Shown here: positions 33,649 to 44,800 of the stretch, piece after piece | Layout of the letters: each line of letters begins with the position of its first letter | Numbering within the stretch: position 1 is the first letter of the stretch | NCBI GenBank assembly: GCA_900074885.1 | Contig: FJUW01000007.1 | Coordinates: forward strand, 376,826-440,825 | Length of the DNA stretch: 64,000 nt | Direction of reading: 5' to 3' | Origin: Rhynchosporium graminicola | Taxonomy: Eukaryota; Ascomycota; Leotiomycetes; Helotiales; Ploettnerulaceae | Program-made: the position numbers and the translations under genes | The notes under the pieces: generated by a model | The model's input: only the letters and a program-made list of their open reading frames with translations | Database searches by the model: none | Told to the model about the DNA's origin: nothing

Positions 33649-34764
33649 AAGATCATAAGGGAGAAGGTCAATATATACATAAGAGCCCGCCCTGTTTCCC
33701 TGCCTCGTTTACCTTATAATGGTGATTTGGGTGACTACAATGATCCCATAAAATCAATTACTTAAACTGCTATGGCAAACCCTAAATGTCGGGACTAGGG
33801 TGGTAAGTTAAGCGACAAATGGGGGGCATGTTTGCATAGTCACATGTGTTTCTTTTTTCACCCTCAAAGCTCCCCAGGCAATTTCGTGCAGCTTCTGAAT
33901 CCTGGTAGCCTGAGGTTATTGAGGTGTCAACGCCAGGAAGTAGTAGATTCACAGAATATGAAATCAGCTATATCAAATGTCGCGTATGTATAGATGCGAT
34001 ATGATTTGAAGAGCCGTGGTTTACATTTGATAGCCTCATGATTCTGCACTTGGGCTTTTAATTACGTATAGACGAATAGATAAAGGCGTGAGCAGAAAGA
34101 ATTTGTTAACAGCAGGATCCAAGAAAAGGTTGGTAAAATCAGGTAGTGATAACAAAGGAAGGTGACTAGAAGGCCTATGGTATTTCGCCTGTCTACCTTA
34201 AACTATAGATCATAACCGAGAATGCTGTAAAGGATACTATATGAATCCCACTAGCGCCCTTCCTTGTATTTATTAACCTTTCCAATTTGAATCATATATA
34301 TGAACGGCTAAAGTAATCATGGAGTCCCTCCTTTAGAGTAGTAGTCTCCTAACGTAAGCTAAACTTTATTCCGCATATATTAATTTCTTCTAACCTTATA
34401 TCACCAGGCTCGGCTATCTAGATATGCGTATAACAAGTCTCCTCGCTTCGTCTTAGAGGAGAGAAAACCGGGACTGCTTAGTGAATTCTCGGATTTTATT
34501 AATCTTCCCGAAAGCCTCCCTTTTAGTACTGATTCGTGTATCTGGATTAGAGAGCTATATCTACTAATCAAAAAGAGCCGCTCTCCTCTGCGGATATCAG
34601 GACCTTCAGCTGTTATCCGAATATTAGTAGACGATTGCTTTCGTAACCCATATTGCTAAAGCTAGGTAAGACATCTCTAGGGATAATTGCTAAAACGCTC
34701 GGCCAGAATCAAGGTCCCTGCTAGAGACCTCTCTAAAGTACACGTATCGGCTATAGTATATTGA
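33649..34764. other. No gene recognised
   Basis: Normal CA/TG to about 34200, then a more RIP-like stretch to 34680. Minus-strand open frame 34677-34967 is an opposite-strand shadow of the frame below. Nothing else can be supported. Confidence 0.4.
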
Positions 34765-34992
34765 TTGTCTCTAGATAAGAGAAAGACTATAGGTAATGCC
34801 TCTAACAAAATTCTGAAGTTATACTGGAAAATGTTAATAGATACTACTGAAGATAGCTGGAGGGTGCGTATAATTGTCGATTCGTTAGTGTCTGAAGATA
34901 TGATACTAGACGTCCTAGTTAGACTCTTTAATGAGGCGGAAACTAGAGACTTGATCGAGTCGTTCATCGTGCTGCGTGACGGACAAGCGTAA
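34765..34992 (+). pseudogene. Unknown acidic protein fragment
   Basis: A 75-codon frame (opening after TGA, no ATG) contains NASNKILKLYWKMLIDTTED, VRIIVDSLVSEDMILDVLV and RLFNEAETRDLIESFIV, then stops at TAA. Its alternation of hydrophobic and acidic residues looks like a helical protein segment. It may be the last exon of a decayed gene. Not recognised. Confidence 0.35.
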
Positions 34993-35831
34993 TTGCACGT
35001 CTTCTGTAATGGATTACCAATTTGGGTCGGTGAGAAGATGAAGTGAGGCGAACCGATATGTAGCGATGATAATGAAAGTGGTAGGGCGGGCGTGTGCAGT
35101 TTGCTTTGTTCTGCGACTCCTTTTTCTACGTTGAATTAGCTCCCATTAAAAACAAGGAAGTGTATCTGGCACGGGCAGCAAATATAAAATCAACCAAATT
35201 CGAAGACTTTTAGGAAAACTGCAGCCAGATTAGTGTAGCAAGACAAGCCGAGCCGCCTTCAGAACCCTTGTAACTACGTCCGGACGTTCGACGAGGCAAT
35301 GATTGATGCACTAATCTTTCTCATGCGCTTGTCTACCTTCGTAGGGATATCACACCAAGATTAATGGATTTCACGAAGGCCAGAAATTGTGAGAGGATGA
35401 CCGATTGGCAGTGACCTGCGACCCATACTACACGGATCAGGGTTCCACATACGCGCTGCCAATGGGCACTCGTGAGTGTAAACAAGGGTCAAAGTGCCAT
35501 CTGGCACTTTGACCTCTAACTACGTTCTCCTCTTCTTTCCCAACTTTCCTGCACATCTCACTTCTCGACCATCCTGTGTCGTGCAAGTAACACTGTCACA
35601 AATGCGCCAATGTATTAGTAGTAAAGAGGTCTGATTGACTCCCAGTGCTTCCTGGTCCCTCGCTGATTGAAAATTTAGACATACCCGGTTCCTAAGGCTG
35701 TGGCCCTGAAGGTTAATGAACTTGGATTGCTTCTCTGCTCTGTTGGTGATGAGGTTTGTTACCACACCTCTAACAGTATGCCGCTCTAACCCTTTTGCAC
35801 AAACCAGGAGGCGGGAACCCTTCTTAAAGAT
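34993..35831. other. Low-RIP spacer with a perfect palindrome
   Basis: No convincing gene; minus-strand open frame 35520-35765 lacks motifs. A palindrome with 13-bp arms and a 2-nt centre, GGTCAAAGTGCCA-TC-TGGCACTTTGACC, lies at 35487-35514, upstream of the Tc1-type transposase. It could be a junction of transposon ends. Confidence 0.45.
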
Positions 35832-36915
35832 GTGTGTAGCACCCCAGATCTACTCTCCCTACGCACAGCTTTTCTCAAAGTCGGACGTGCAGATCGGTCA
35901 TTAGATGCTATCGAGACGCCTTTGCAAACCGATATATCGCCAAAAGAATTACGGCTCCGCGAATTCGTCTCGCTTGAGGGCTTACGCCTTCACCCAAAAA
36001 TGACTTACGAAAAGCGTCGAGAGTATACCGGCCTCCAAATGAGTAACTCCTATATCTACCGCCTTGTAACTGATTAAGGTCTCTCCCACTGGCGTGCAAA
36101 GAAGAGACCGGAGCTTACACCTGAAGTAACTGCTCTACGGCTTCTTTGGTGTCGGTGTAGAGCTCATTGGAAGACTGGAAGGTGGAGGAAATACATATGG
36201 AGTGACGAGTCTTCAGTACAGCATATATTTAGACCCGGCTATATGGCCCCGTATGAGCGAGCCTGTGAGTTTGGAGCTGCTTTAACAGGGGGGAAGCCAG
36301 TTTTGCAAGCGACTGTAGAGAGAGGGAAAGGAGGGGAGGTTGTTTGGGTTTAGGGCTACTCGACCGATAAATGGAAGCCTATATACGTTACAACTTATAA
36401 GAAGGGGAACATGCGTGTGATGGTTTCGGTAGCCTTTTGGCGTGACGGGCAAAGATCTGATCTGCTTGGTTTAGAGCCAGACTTTGAGTCTAAGAAGGAT
36501 GGGTACTCGGCTAACTCATACCTTGATATTCTTGAAGAATTAGTACTACTATATTATACTGACGACCTTATATTCATGTAAGATAACGCCTCGATCTATA
36601 CTGCTCGGAAAGTCACGGAATAGTTCTGCGAATATGGAATAGAGGTTACTGAAAGGCCCCCCCTACTCCCCGGACTTAAATCCAATCGAACACGCCTGGA
36701 AGCGACTGAAAGATTTAGCCTCAAAGATGTTCCCTGAGCTCTAGAAGTCGAGTAGCCACTCAGAAGAAGACTGAACTGCAATGGAAGAAGCTTTCAAAGA
36801 AGCGTAAGCTACGATACCTGTATCTTTCTTTGAGGAGCTGGTAGGGTCTGTGGAGAGGAGGGTAGAAGCTTGTATTACAGCAGATGGGTGGCATACGAAG
36901 TGCTGGAGGTACTAA
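35832..36915 (+). pseudogene. Tc1-type (DD34E) transposase, inactivated
   Basis: A helix-turn-helix-like region comes first (about 35980-36075, ending YIYRLVTD then TAA), then KRPELTPEVTALRLLWCRCR. The first catalytic Asp is in IWSDESS (Asp codon 36204-36206) and the second in DNASIYTARK (36582-36584). After a run of Cs near 36658-36663 that shifts the frame by one, SPDLNPIEHAWKRLK follows, where the Glu is the third catalytic residue with 34 residues between it and the second Asp. This is the Tc1-like D34E spacing. Several stops (36075, about 36350, just before the second Asp, and in the C-terminal part) are TAA/TAG/TGA at likely Gln/Trp sites. The frame ends at TAA 36913-36915. I could not locate terminal inverted repeats with certainty. 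Confidence 0.85.
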
Positions 36916-37649
36916 GGAAAATTCTAGAGTAGGGAAATTATAGAGGAGCTTTCTACAATTGTTTTCTACTATCCAGAATTATAGTGCGATATCTAGTAGT
37001 TGATTAATTAGTAAGTGATTACTTCTGGTGTTTGATAATTTCATGGTTTTGGTGGCTCCGGCTCAAACTTCAAACGGAGTACTGTATTAGCTTGGTATCT
37101 TGGGCCTGCATATAGAGGCCTACGCACAGAGGTGGCTCCGCCGCCAGCTGTGCTCATTAAAAATTTACGTTCACCTAGAGCGTATGTTTAGAAGAGGAAA
37201 CTGTACGTGTCGGGAAGCCGTATGTATCTATTTCGACTCCAGTAAGACGAATCTGTAAAATCATGCTTCCTAGGGGGTACGAGTTTAAATTTGCGTGTGG
37301 TTATCTTTATAGCGTGTTAAGGATTTCCTTAGTATCCTTGTCACGAGTTTGTCACGAGGGCCTATGCTTGAACAAGGTATGCCTAAACCGAGTCTGCCGT
37401 TCCGCCCTCTGGCGCTGAGTCCTGGGGCGTATGCTTGAATTCGCGTGTGCTCAAGAACGATCGTGCGAACAAAAGATTTCTAGTGACGCTTATTGTGAGG
37501 AGATCGGTCGTTTTCTTGAATTTAGACTTAGTTTAGCAAGGCAGGAAGTTAGATACAAAACACAGTACTCTCGGTGCAATAGAAGCTGGAATCAAAGTTC
37601 GCCTGTAAACATCAGTAAGCAATCTTTGTATCGAGGCCAAGAAGCTTAC
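36916..37649. other. No gene recognised
   Basis: Low-RIP sequence. A 74-codon plus frame (37431-37655) has no motif. TATGCTTGAA occurs twice (near 37362 and 37429). GGTGGCTCCG occurs twice (near 37052 and 37132). These short repeats could be remnants of transposon ends but prove nothing. Confidence 0.4.
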
Positions 37650-38125
37650 CTATGAAGCACATGTGAAAGGATTCCCTTGGCTTGGGCGAACATGTCTAAT
37701 CAGCAACACAGCAAGCTTGTCATCACGCAACAAATTTTCAAGCCTTTGCACGTCTTGCCTGAGGGCCATCAAGTTCCAGCTAGCGTATCTTCCCAGCCAA
37801 TCGAGGAGAGGGTCATTATCACTGAGGTATAGCAAAGCATATTCGAGGAGGCCAAAAATCATAGTCGTATAAGAGGCTTTCGACGGGGACCTTTCCACTT
37901 TCTGAAGGTACTCGATCATCTTTCGCCTGGAGACAACTTGCAGACCATCAATTAGGTATATGTTAGCGAAGACGTAGAGTTGTATGTGAAGCGATAGCGG
38001 GTCGACATTATTGGTCTTCCCTGTAGAGAATCCTTCTTCTCTCACCAGCAGGCTGGTCATGTCTCTCCGATGGTGTCTTTGAAGTTGCAGGCGGGGATCT
38101 CATCCACGTGAAGATTATGTGTTGG
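37650..38125 (-). pseudogene. BTB/POZ-like protein, truncated
   Basis: The 136-codon frame (38060-37650) contains LHIQLYVFANIYLIDGLQVV followed by a helix (SRRKMIEYLQKVE), and later LLYLSDNDPLLDWLGRYASW. This is the pattern of the C-terminal half of fungal BTB-domain proteins, where LHxxVYxxADKY precedes the last helices. Upstream, in another frame, CNFKDTIGE resembles the central BTB motif. The expected N-terminal part is absent: sequence beyond about 38140 belongs to retroelement D. The gene is therefore both frameshifted and probably truncated by that insertion. BTB proteins usually mediate protein-protein contacts; the substrate is unknown. Confidence 0.55.
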
Positions 38126-38139
38126 TCCATAGTTGCGGT

Positions 38140-38851
38140 TCATAGTCACGTGTAGTGGAACCGAGGATTAGCCGGCGCGAGTAGGTATATCTCGACTCTC
38201 TTGTCGAGATCTACCTTGATTCTGTAGCCACGAATACAACTACTATTACTACCTATAATACTACTGTAATACTGGCTCAGTTAGACTACTTCACTGTACG
38301 TACTAGCATAGAGTAATACCGACATTGATCAATAGACGCATAGATCAAATCACTCTTCAGAAATAGCTGAATTATTGAAATTCAAGCTATAGAGAAGAGC
38401 GCATGTCGATAGGTACTCGAAGAGTAGAGAGATATCTACTACAGTAACACTTCAACTACAAGGGAAGTCTCTTTTGTACTATCTTAAATTACCCCCTTTT
38501 CATTTAGTACTCGATTTCTACCTGCAAAGGGAGACTTCAAGTACTCCGCCACTTTCTACGTACTTCGACTACCTACGCACCTTACCTGCGCACCTTACAG
38601 AAGACTCTCTACTCTCTCTACTACTTTAATACTTTGATTACTTCGATTTTAGCTGTTTTTATTCACCTAGAACGCGTCAAATTCGACCTTTGCGACAGAT
38701 TCCCCGCGCTACGCTAGCGCTTCTGAAGAAAAACATAACTACCTCTCTTTAATACTTCAAAGTTACTTCGCAACTATAACTCTAAATCGAGCGCAAGTAA
38801 TACTAAAATCACCAGAATAACGATATCCATAAGATAGCTAAACCAAATACT
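38140..38851 (+). other. Probable 5' LTR/leader of retroelement D
   Basis: A TGTAGTGGAACC start near 38142 and the position upstream of a gag gene suggest an LTR plus leader. A 3' partner is not in the window, so the boundaries are guesses. A 14-bp-arm hairpin with one mismatch (38183-38216) lies inside. Sequence changes abruptly here from low-RIP to repeat-like composition. Confidence 0.35.
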
Positions 38852-40495
38852 ATAGATATTAGTAGTACGCCATCGATACCACAGAATTCATACCACGAGC
38901 CTGCTGAGCAGCCCGAACCGGCTACACTAGCACTAAAACCTCCTCCCGAGCTAGGCTAAATTAAGGCTACTAGAAAGACTCTCGTAAAGGATATAAAAGC
39001 CTCTATATACTCTAATAGAGCTTACTACTCGCTATTTAAGGAAAAATTCGAAGGATAGACGGAAAATAGCTTTCTACTAGCCCCTACTTTATAGAACAAC
39101 AATCTTATTACCTCTCTACGCTCTAAAAGAGTATTCCTCCTAGACGATAGTAACCTAGCTTTAGAGCTATTAAACCTAATCGATACTCTATAGAAGCAGG
39201 TACGCGTAAGATAGATAGCGGAAGAGCTTAAGAGTATAAAAGGCGAGAAAATATTATCGGAATAGCTTAAGTATAAGGTCTAAAGTATTATATAAGGCGC
39301 TATAGCTTAATATATAATATACTAGAAGTTGATCGAGAGCAGATTATCGACGAAATAGAGAAGTTAATACTAAATACTCTACAGTAGGATATAGATAACG
39401 CTAAATTTAAGAAATATAGTACGGAATTTATTAAACAAAGGAATAGACGCTATAGTACTATATACCTTACTGCTAATAGTAACTCATTCAACTTCGATGA
39501 AGACGCCTGCGAGCCTCCTCCCCTACCTCCTACTCCTTCGATTCGATCTGCTACTAGCACTATACTACTATAGTAACTAAAGCGATAGTCACCTGATTAA
39601 GAATTATATACCGAAAAGATATACAGAAAGGAAATCTCCAATTTCACGCGCCTCTACTTAGAAGGTATAAAATTCAAGAGAGATAGCAATAGCTTTAGTA
39701 GTAAGATCAGAGTATTCTACGATATCTGCTCTTAGAGCGATATTCCTCCAGAAGTATACATGAAAGCCTTTCCTTTAATACTTACAGGCGCTACGCTAGA
39801 TCACTATTACTATAGTCTAAATAGCGTTCCAGGAGCTCCTCTTCTTATCGACTTTAAAAGTATACTCCGGAATTATATAGAGCACTTTAAGAGCGATAAA
39901 TATAATAGAGCTTCACTAACTACTTAGAATCATCTGACGCTCGATACCGTAAAAGCCGAAAATTCTGGAAAATCTACCTCTATATACTTTAATCTACTTA
40001 CTATAAAGATCAGATTACTACGCTATAGTATTCTAATAGAGCTTCGACACGAGAAGTTCATAATTAATAAGCTAGTAATAGCGTATCAAGGCTCTTCAGC
40101 ATATACTATTACTTTAGTAATACTTATAATCACCCTAGAAAAGACAATTACTTTATTTAAGAGCTATATCGTTAACTATAAGCATACTAACCTACCGGAA
40201 AGCTTTAATACAGGTAATAATTCCAATTCCGAATCATACTATACCGATAGACGCTTTCACTAAAGTAACGACTATAAAGGAGGAAACCGTGGAGGAAACC
40301 GTAGAGGTAGAGGAAGATCTTCCGAAGGGAGATTCTAATATAAGGATAGCGGTTTTCAAGGCAAATTCAATAGATCTAGCTATAAAAGAGACCGGAAGGA
40401 AAATAAGCTAGATAAGGAAGGAAATAAGCTAAAGTACTAAGTTTATGATAAGACTAATCATATATCTTAGGAATACCTAATAGAAGAGGTGAAAT
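38852..40495 (+). pseudogene. Retroelement D gag, 5' portion
   Basis: The frame opens near 38852 (the likely start codon now reads ATA) with a Pro/Glu-rich N-terminus (YHEPAEQPEPATLALKPPP). The Gag core follows at about 39700-40200 (FPLILTGATLDHYYYSL, FKSILRNYIEHFKSDKYN), then a Gly/Arg-rich linker (GGNRGGNRRGRGRSS). The zinc knuckle at about 40436-40475 has its Cys positions turned to Tyr. The frame is cut at 40495 by A' and resumes at 63795. Stops are RIP-type. Gypsy or copia affiliation cannot be decided because pol is outside the window. Confidence 0.75.
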
Positions 40496-40764
40496 TATAA
40501 CGACACAAGACTCGAGGCGGTATACGAGCAAGAATAAAACAAGTAGGGAGGCTAAGAGCGATCTTATATAGTCTACTACTAAGGAAACAAAAAGATAAGG
40601 AATGAAGAAGAAGAGAGATAGAGTGCGAGGCACTTTATATATATATACTAGTACTAGTCTGATACTATACCGAGTCGGATACTAGTTATACCGGGATACC
40701 TGTGAACTTAGGCCCTAGTATCTATCCTTCTTCTTATATGATATTCAGATGAGTTATCGTTATA
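40496..40764 (-). repeat. A' 3' LTR
   Basis: This 269-bp LTR is in reverse orientation, starting TATAACGACACAAG and ending ATCGTTATA on the plus strand. The polypurine tract follows on its right (plus strand ACCCTCCCCC), then the GAGCTTAACCCTAAGCTC stem-loop at 40783-40800. Confidence 0.9.
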
Positions 40765-40800
40765 TTACCCTCCCCCTAAGAAGAGCTTAACCCTAAGCTC

Positions 40801-41551
40801 GGAAGGTTATAGTTTATACTGGAAATTAGTCTTTATTATAACTGTTTTCGTCGATATTCGCGTAATAGGCGCTAGCTGCTCTTTAGTAGTAGTAAATTCT
40901 TTATTAGGTTCTAACTAGTTACGTCGCTATAATAGTACTATATTAGTTATAGCTTCTAAATCGGGCGGTAAGCTATATTTACTTTATCTGTTTATAGCGG
41001 GAGTCGAGTTTAAGTAAGGCGTGAGGTATATAAAGGAAGGGGTTTATTAATATTAGAGCCTTTCCTTTTCAATTACGATAATTACTCTAACTTATAAGTT
41101 TACTCTCCTTAGACTACGATACGGTTCTTAGAGTAGGTATTATTACTAACTACTATAATAGTCTGCTATAATCTTATATATCAATTGATCTAATTAAGTT
41201 AGTTCCCGCTGGTACTCTTTCGGCGGCGTATCGTATATATTACTTACGATATATTCGCGCTTTCCTTAAGATAAAGTATAATAATACTCTTATTCTAGAA
41301 CTTCTATATTTATTTAATAAGCTTAACTCTAAGCTTTATAAGTATTATTCAGCGTTAAAGAGTAGATATAAATATATAAGTTACTTAAACTTAAAAGTAG
41401 TTATATATACTAACGTGTTATAGTTACCTAACTATATTAATATAGAGTATATTATCTTATCTAGTTTACTTTCTAGTAGTAAAGCTAAAGACGCGGAGCT
41501 GAATTAGGGCGGTTTTATAGCTACTTATAAGGCTATTAATTAGATCTATTA
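40801..41551 (+). pseudogene. Antisense ORF of A', first part
   Basis: This is the counterpart of 18606-19787, here on the plus strand because A' is inverted. A TATATAAAGG box at 41027-41036 precedes the frame. The translation DLIKLVPAGTLSAAYRIYYL lacks 35 residues present in Gypsy-A between DLI and LVPAG, and stays in frame. Stops are RIP-type. Gypsy-B interrupts it at 41551; it resumes after 51396. Confidence 0.55.
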
Positions 41552-41786
41552 TGTGACGACTGGTCAGGTTTAGAGGTCTCTCCCTATTAGTAGAAACACT
41601 TACTGCTAAGCGAGATTACACGAGTAGAGTTTAGGGGCCCCTTTTCATATATATACTTCTATTCTCTCTCTACTTCTTCACTCCTTAGTTATAGATTCTC
41701 AAGTAATTCTTAATAATTAATATTAATAGAAATATAAGGTCTTATTACTAAAGTAGTTTTAAGACCTTTCTAGAGTAAGTATTATA
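41552..41786 (+). repeat. Gypsy-B 5' LTR
   Basis: A 235-bp LTR that starts TGTGACGACTGGTCAGG and ends AAGTATTATA (RIP-altered from the CGTCACA end seen in other copies). It contains a TATATATAC box near 41650. Confidence 0.9.
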
Positions 41787-41849
41787 TTATCTATAACTCT
41801 TTTACTTATATCTAGGAAAATAGTAAATATCTACTTATATTATACCTCT

Positions 41850-44800
41850 ATGCCTAGAGCTACTAAACGCAGGAGACTACGCTATATAGAGAAGGCTTAT
41901 ACTAAGTATAAACTTGAAGAATAGTACTTAAACTAAAGTAACTTAAGTCCGATAAATCAATTACTAGTTCTCCGACTCCCTCTACTTCCTATTCTTTAGC
42001 GACTCGTAATACTCGCTGTAACTTACCTCTCTCTATAGTAAAGAGTACTTACGATAACGCCTCGTCCGAGTTAAGCTCCTTAACTCTTACTATAATTAAC
42101 GAACTTACTAAGTCGCTAAACCTCCCCGATAATACTCCTATATTAATAGTAACTATAAGTAACTTATAGGAAGACCGCGCTTACTAGCTATAAGAAAAAG
42201 AAAGGAAACTCGCGGAAGAGAGATAATTAAAAACAAACTTATCTAAAGAACTAAAATAGTTATAGGACGAGTTCCTAGAACTACGCTAGTTAACTACTTA
42301 GCGCTCTACTAAGTCTATATTATTTAATAACGTTTAATCGCGTATAATACTACTACTATTAATTAAAGAAGATAACGCTACTCTTACGCCTAATAATCGT
42401 TATCGAGAATAATCTACCGGAGGAATATCGTTAATATTATACGCTAAATATATAGAGAAGATACTAAACCTTCTAAATAAGCTCTCTAATAGAATCGACT
42501 ACTCTCTAAAACTCTAGGAAGTATAGATACATAACGCCCTCTAGCGCTACTCTAGCTACTTTATTAACGAAGATCACTATAAAGATTAGTTATTTAACTA
42601 AACAGAAGGAATAGCTAGAACTTACCTAGAACCCTCGTTCTTAGAACTAGAATATAATAAAAAAAGCAGTATAATCGATTCACTCGATATAATCACTTAA
42701 CTCGTCTTCTTCTTATCTAATCTATACGACTAATAAACTGCAAGAGCTAGCTACTCCGCGCTAAAGATAAATTATAAATAGACTTTCTAGACGTTCTACT
42801 ACGAGTTTCGTACGCTAGCTTATAAAGCTAGAGTAAATAATCAATCGACTCTGAAAATAGACTTATAAGAGAAGCTACCTATATAGCTACGGAAATAGCT
42901 CTTCTAATAGTACTAAATATTAAGAACACTAGAAGAATACATTAAGGCTATATAAGCTGAAGACTAAGGTTAATTTATTAAAAAGACCTACTATTCCGAG
43001 TCTTCGGCTAAAGCTAGCGCGACTCGGGAACGCCCTATAAATACCTCCTCTTAGCGCTATAGTACTAACTCCTCTTCTTATCCGCAAATTAGTCTTCCTA
43101 CGCCCGAGAATACTAGTACAACTAGTAAATAAGCACTATACTCTATACGAAATGATACGCCTCGTATATAATCGCTAGCGAATACTCCTCGTCACTTTAC
43201 GCCTACCTTATACCTACGCTCGTCGTCAGCTCGACCTAATACTCCGTATCGAATCAATATAATTAATACTAATAACGACGTTAACAGCGAGCTAGAAGAA
43301 ACGTACGATAACGCCTAGGAGTATGTTAAACCGCTAGTAAAAGACCACGCCTAGGGAAAGACTCCTTCCTAGGTAGTATATAAGATATGCGATATCTTGA
43401 CCTTACGAAGCTTCTTAGTAATTAATCGTTTATTATACGTACTACTCTTACTAAGAATAGACTCTTATATAAGCTACTCGCACTTCTCGATTCTGGAGCT
43501 AATAGATACTATTTTAATAATTATTCTTTTCTTAAATCACTTTCATTCTTCTTAAAACCTTTAATTAACACTCTACTAAACGCAATACCTATTAAAGGCT
43601 TCAATAGCGTTAATAGTAGTACTATTAGTTACTATACGATACTTAATTTAATAGTAGATTATCACGTTCAGGTATTTACCCCCTTTCTTATTACTACTCT
43701 CGGAAACTATAGTATTATACTCAGAAGGACCTAGCTTTCGGAATATTAAGTACTCTTAGATGCCTCTAAATAACAGATCATTTAGCTACTATATACTCCT
43801 CATAGTAACGTTTATAGCTCTCTAATCGAGATTAAAGACTTACGTAAATACTATACCTACTAGCGCTACTAATACGATGCTAACGAACGAAACGAACGCC
43901 TCGATCAGTTCTGAGAAGCGTACGAGGAATAGTAAAGCGCAGCTAACTCTCCTATTAATATTCGAGCTATTATTAACTCTATTTCTATTATTAAACGACT
44001 ATTACTAGCTCAGAAGCGTATTTCTAGGGAGACTTATAGCTATAAAAACATCTAAAACTCTCCCCTAGAGAGTATTCTATAAGTAACTAACTCTCTATTA
44101 CTACTACCGATTAGTTAGGACCGTTTCTCTAGCGTTTATACTACTTATTATAGATACGATAAGCCTAAGTATTTATTACCTAAAGAATAAGAACAAAGTA
44201 ATAAAGAGAAGTCTTTATACTCCAGAGAAGCTACTAATATATAGCCGAAATATATACGATTTAGCAATATTATCATCTATATCCCGCGTGAATCTCTACT
44301 TTAACCCTAATTAGAAGTCTCTATATTAAAGACCTACGTATAAGATTACGCTTATATAATTCATACTATAGACTAATAGTTACTCGGAATACTATCTCGC
44401 GACTTAATAGAAGCTACTTAAAGTATAAAAATAGCTACTACGATATTTCGGAAGCAATAAAGATCACCTCGTATACTTAGACCTCTTCTAGAGCTTCCTA
44501 CGCTAGAGATTTACACGATTAGCAGCTTAGCTTTCTATCTCTTATATAAATACTAGAAGTCTTCTAATAATAAGATCTTCTTTACTACTCTTCACGAGAT
44601 AGATAAGCTTCTTAATAACCGAATCGCAGTTTAGTAATATAATACTACTATCATATCTTTAACTATCGACCTTACGGAATATCGTAAAACCGCTTAGTAA
44701 TTTGCTATTAGCTTAAGCGAATTAGATTCAGAACTATAGATCCCTTATAAGTATAGCTAGTAGGTATACGTCTTTTCTAAGGAAGCTAGCGATATTCTCC

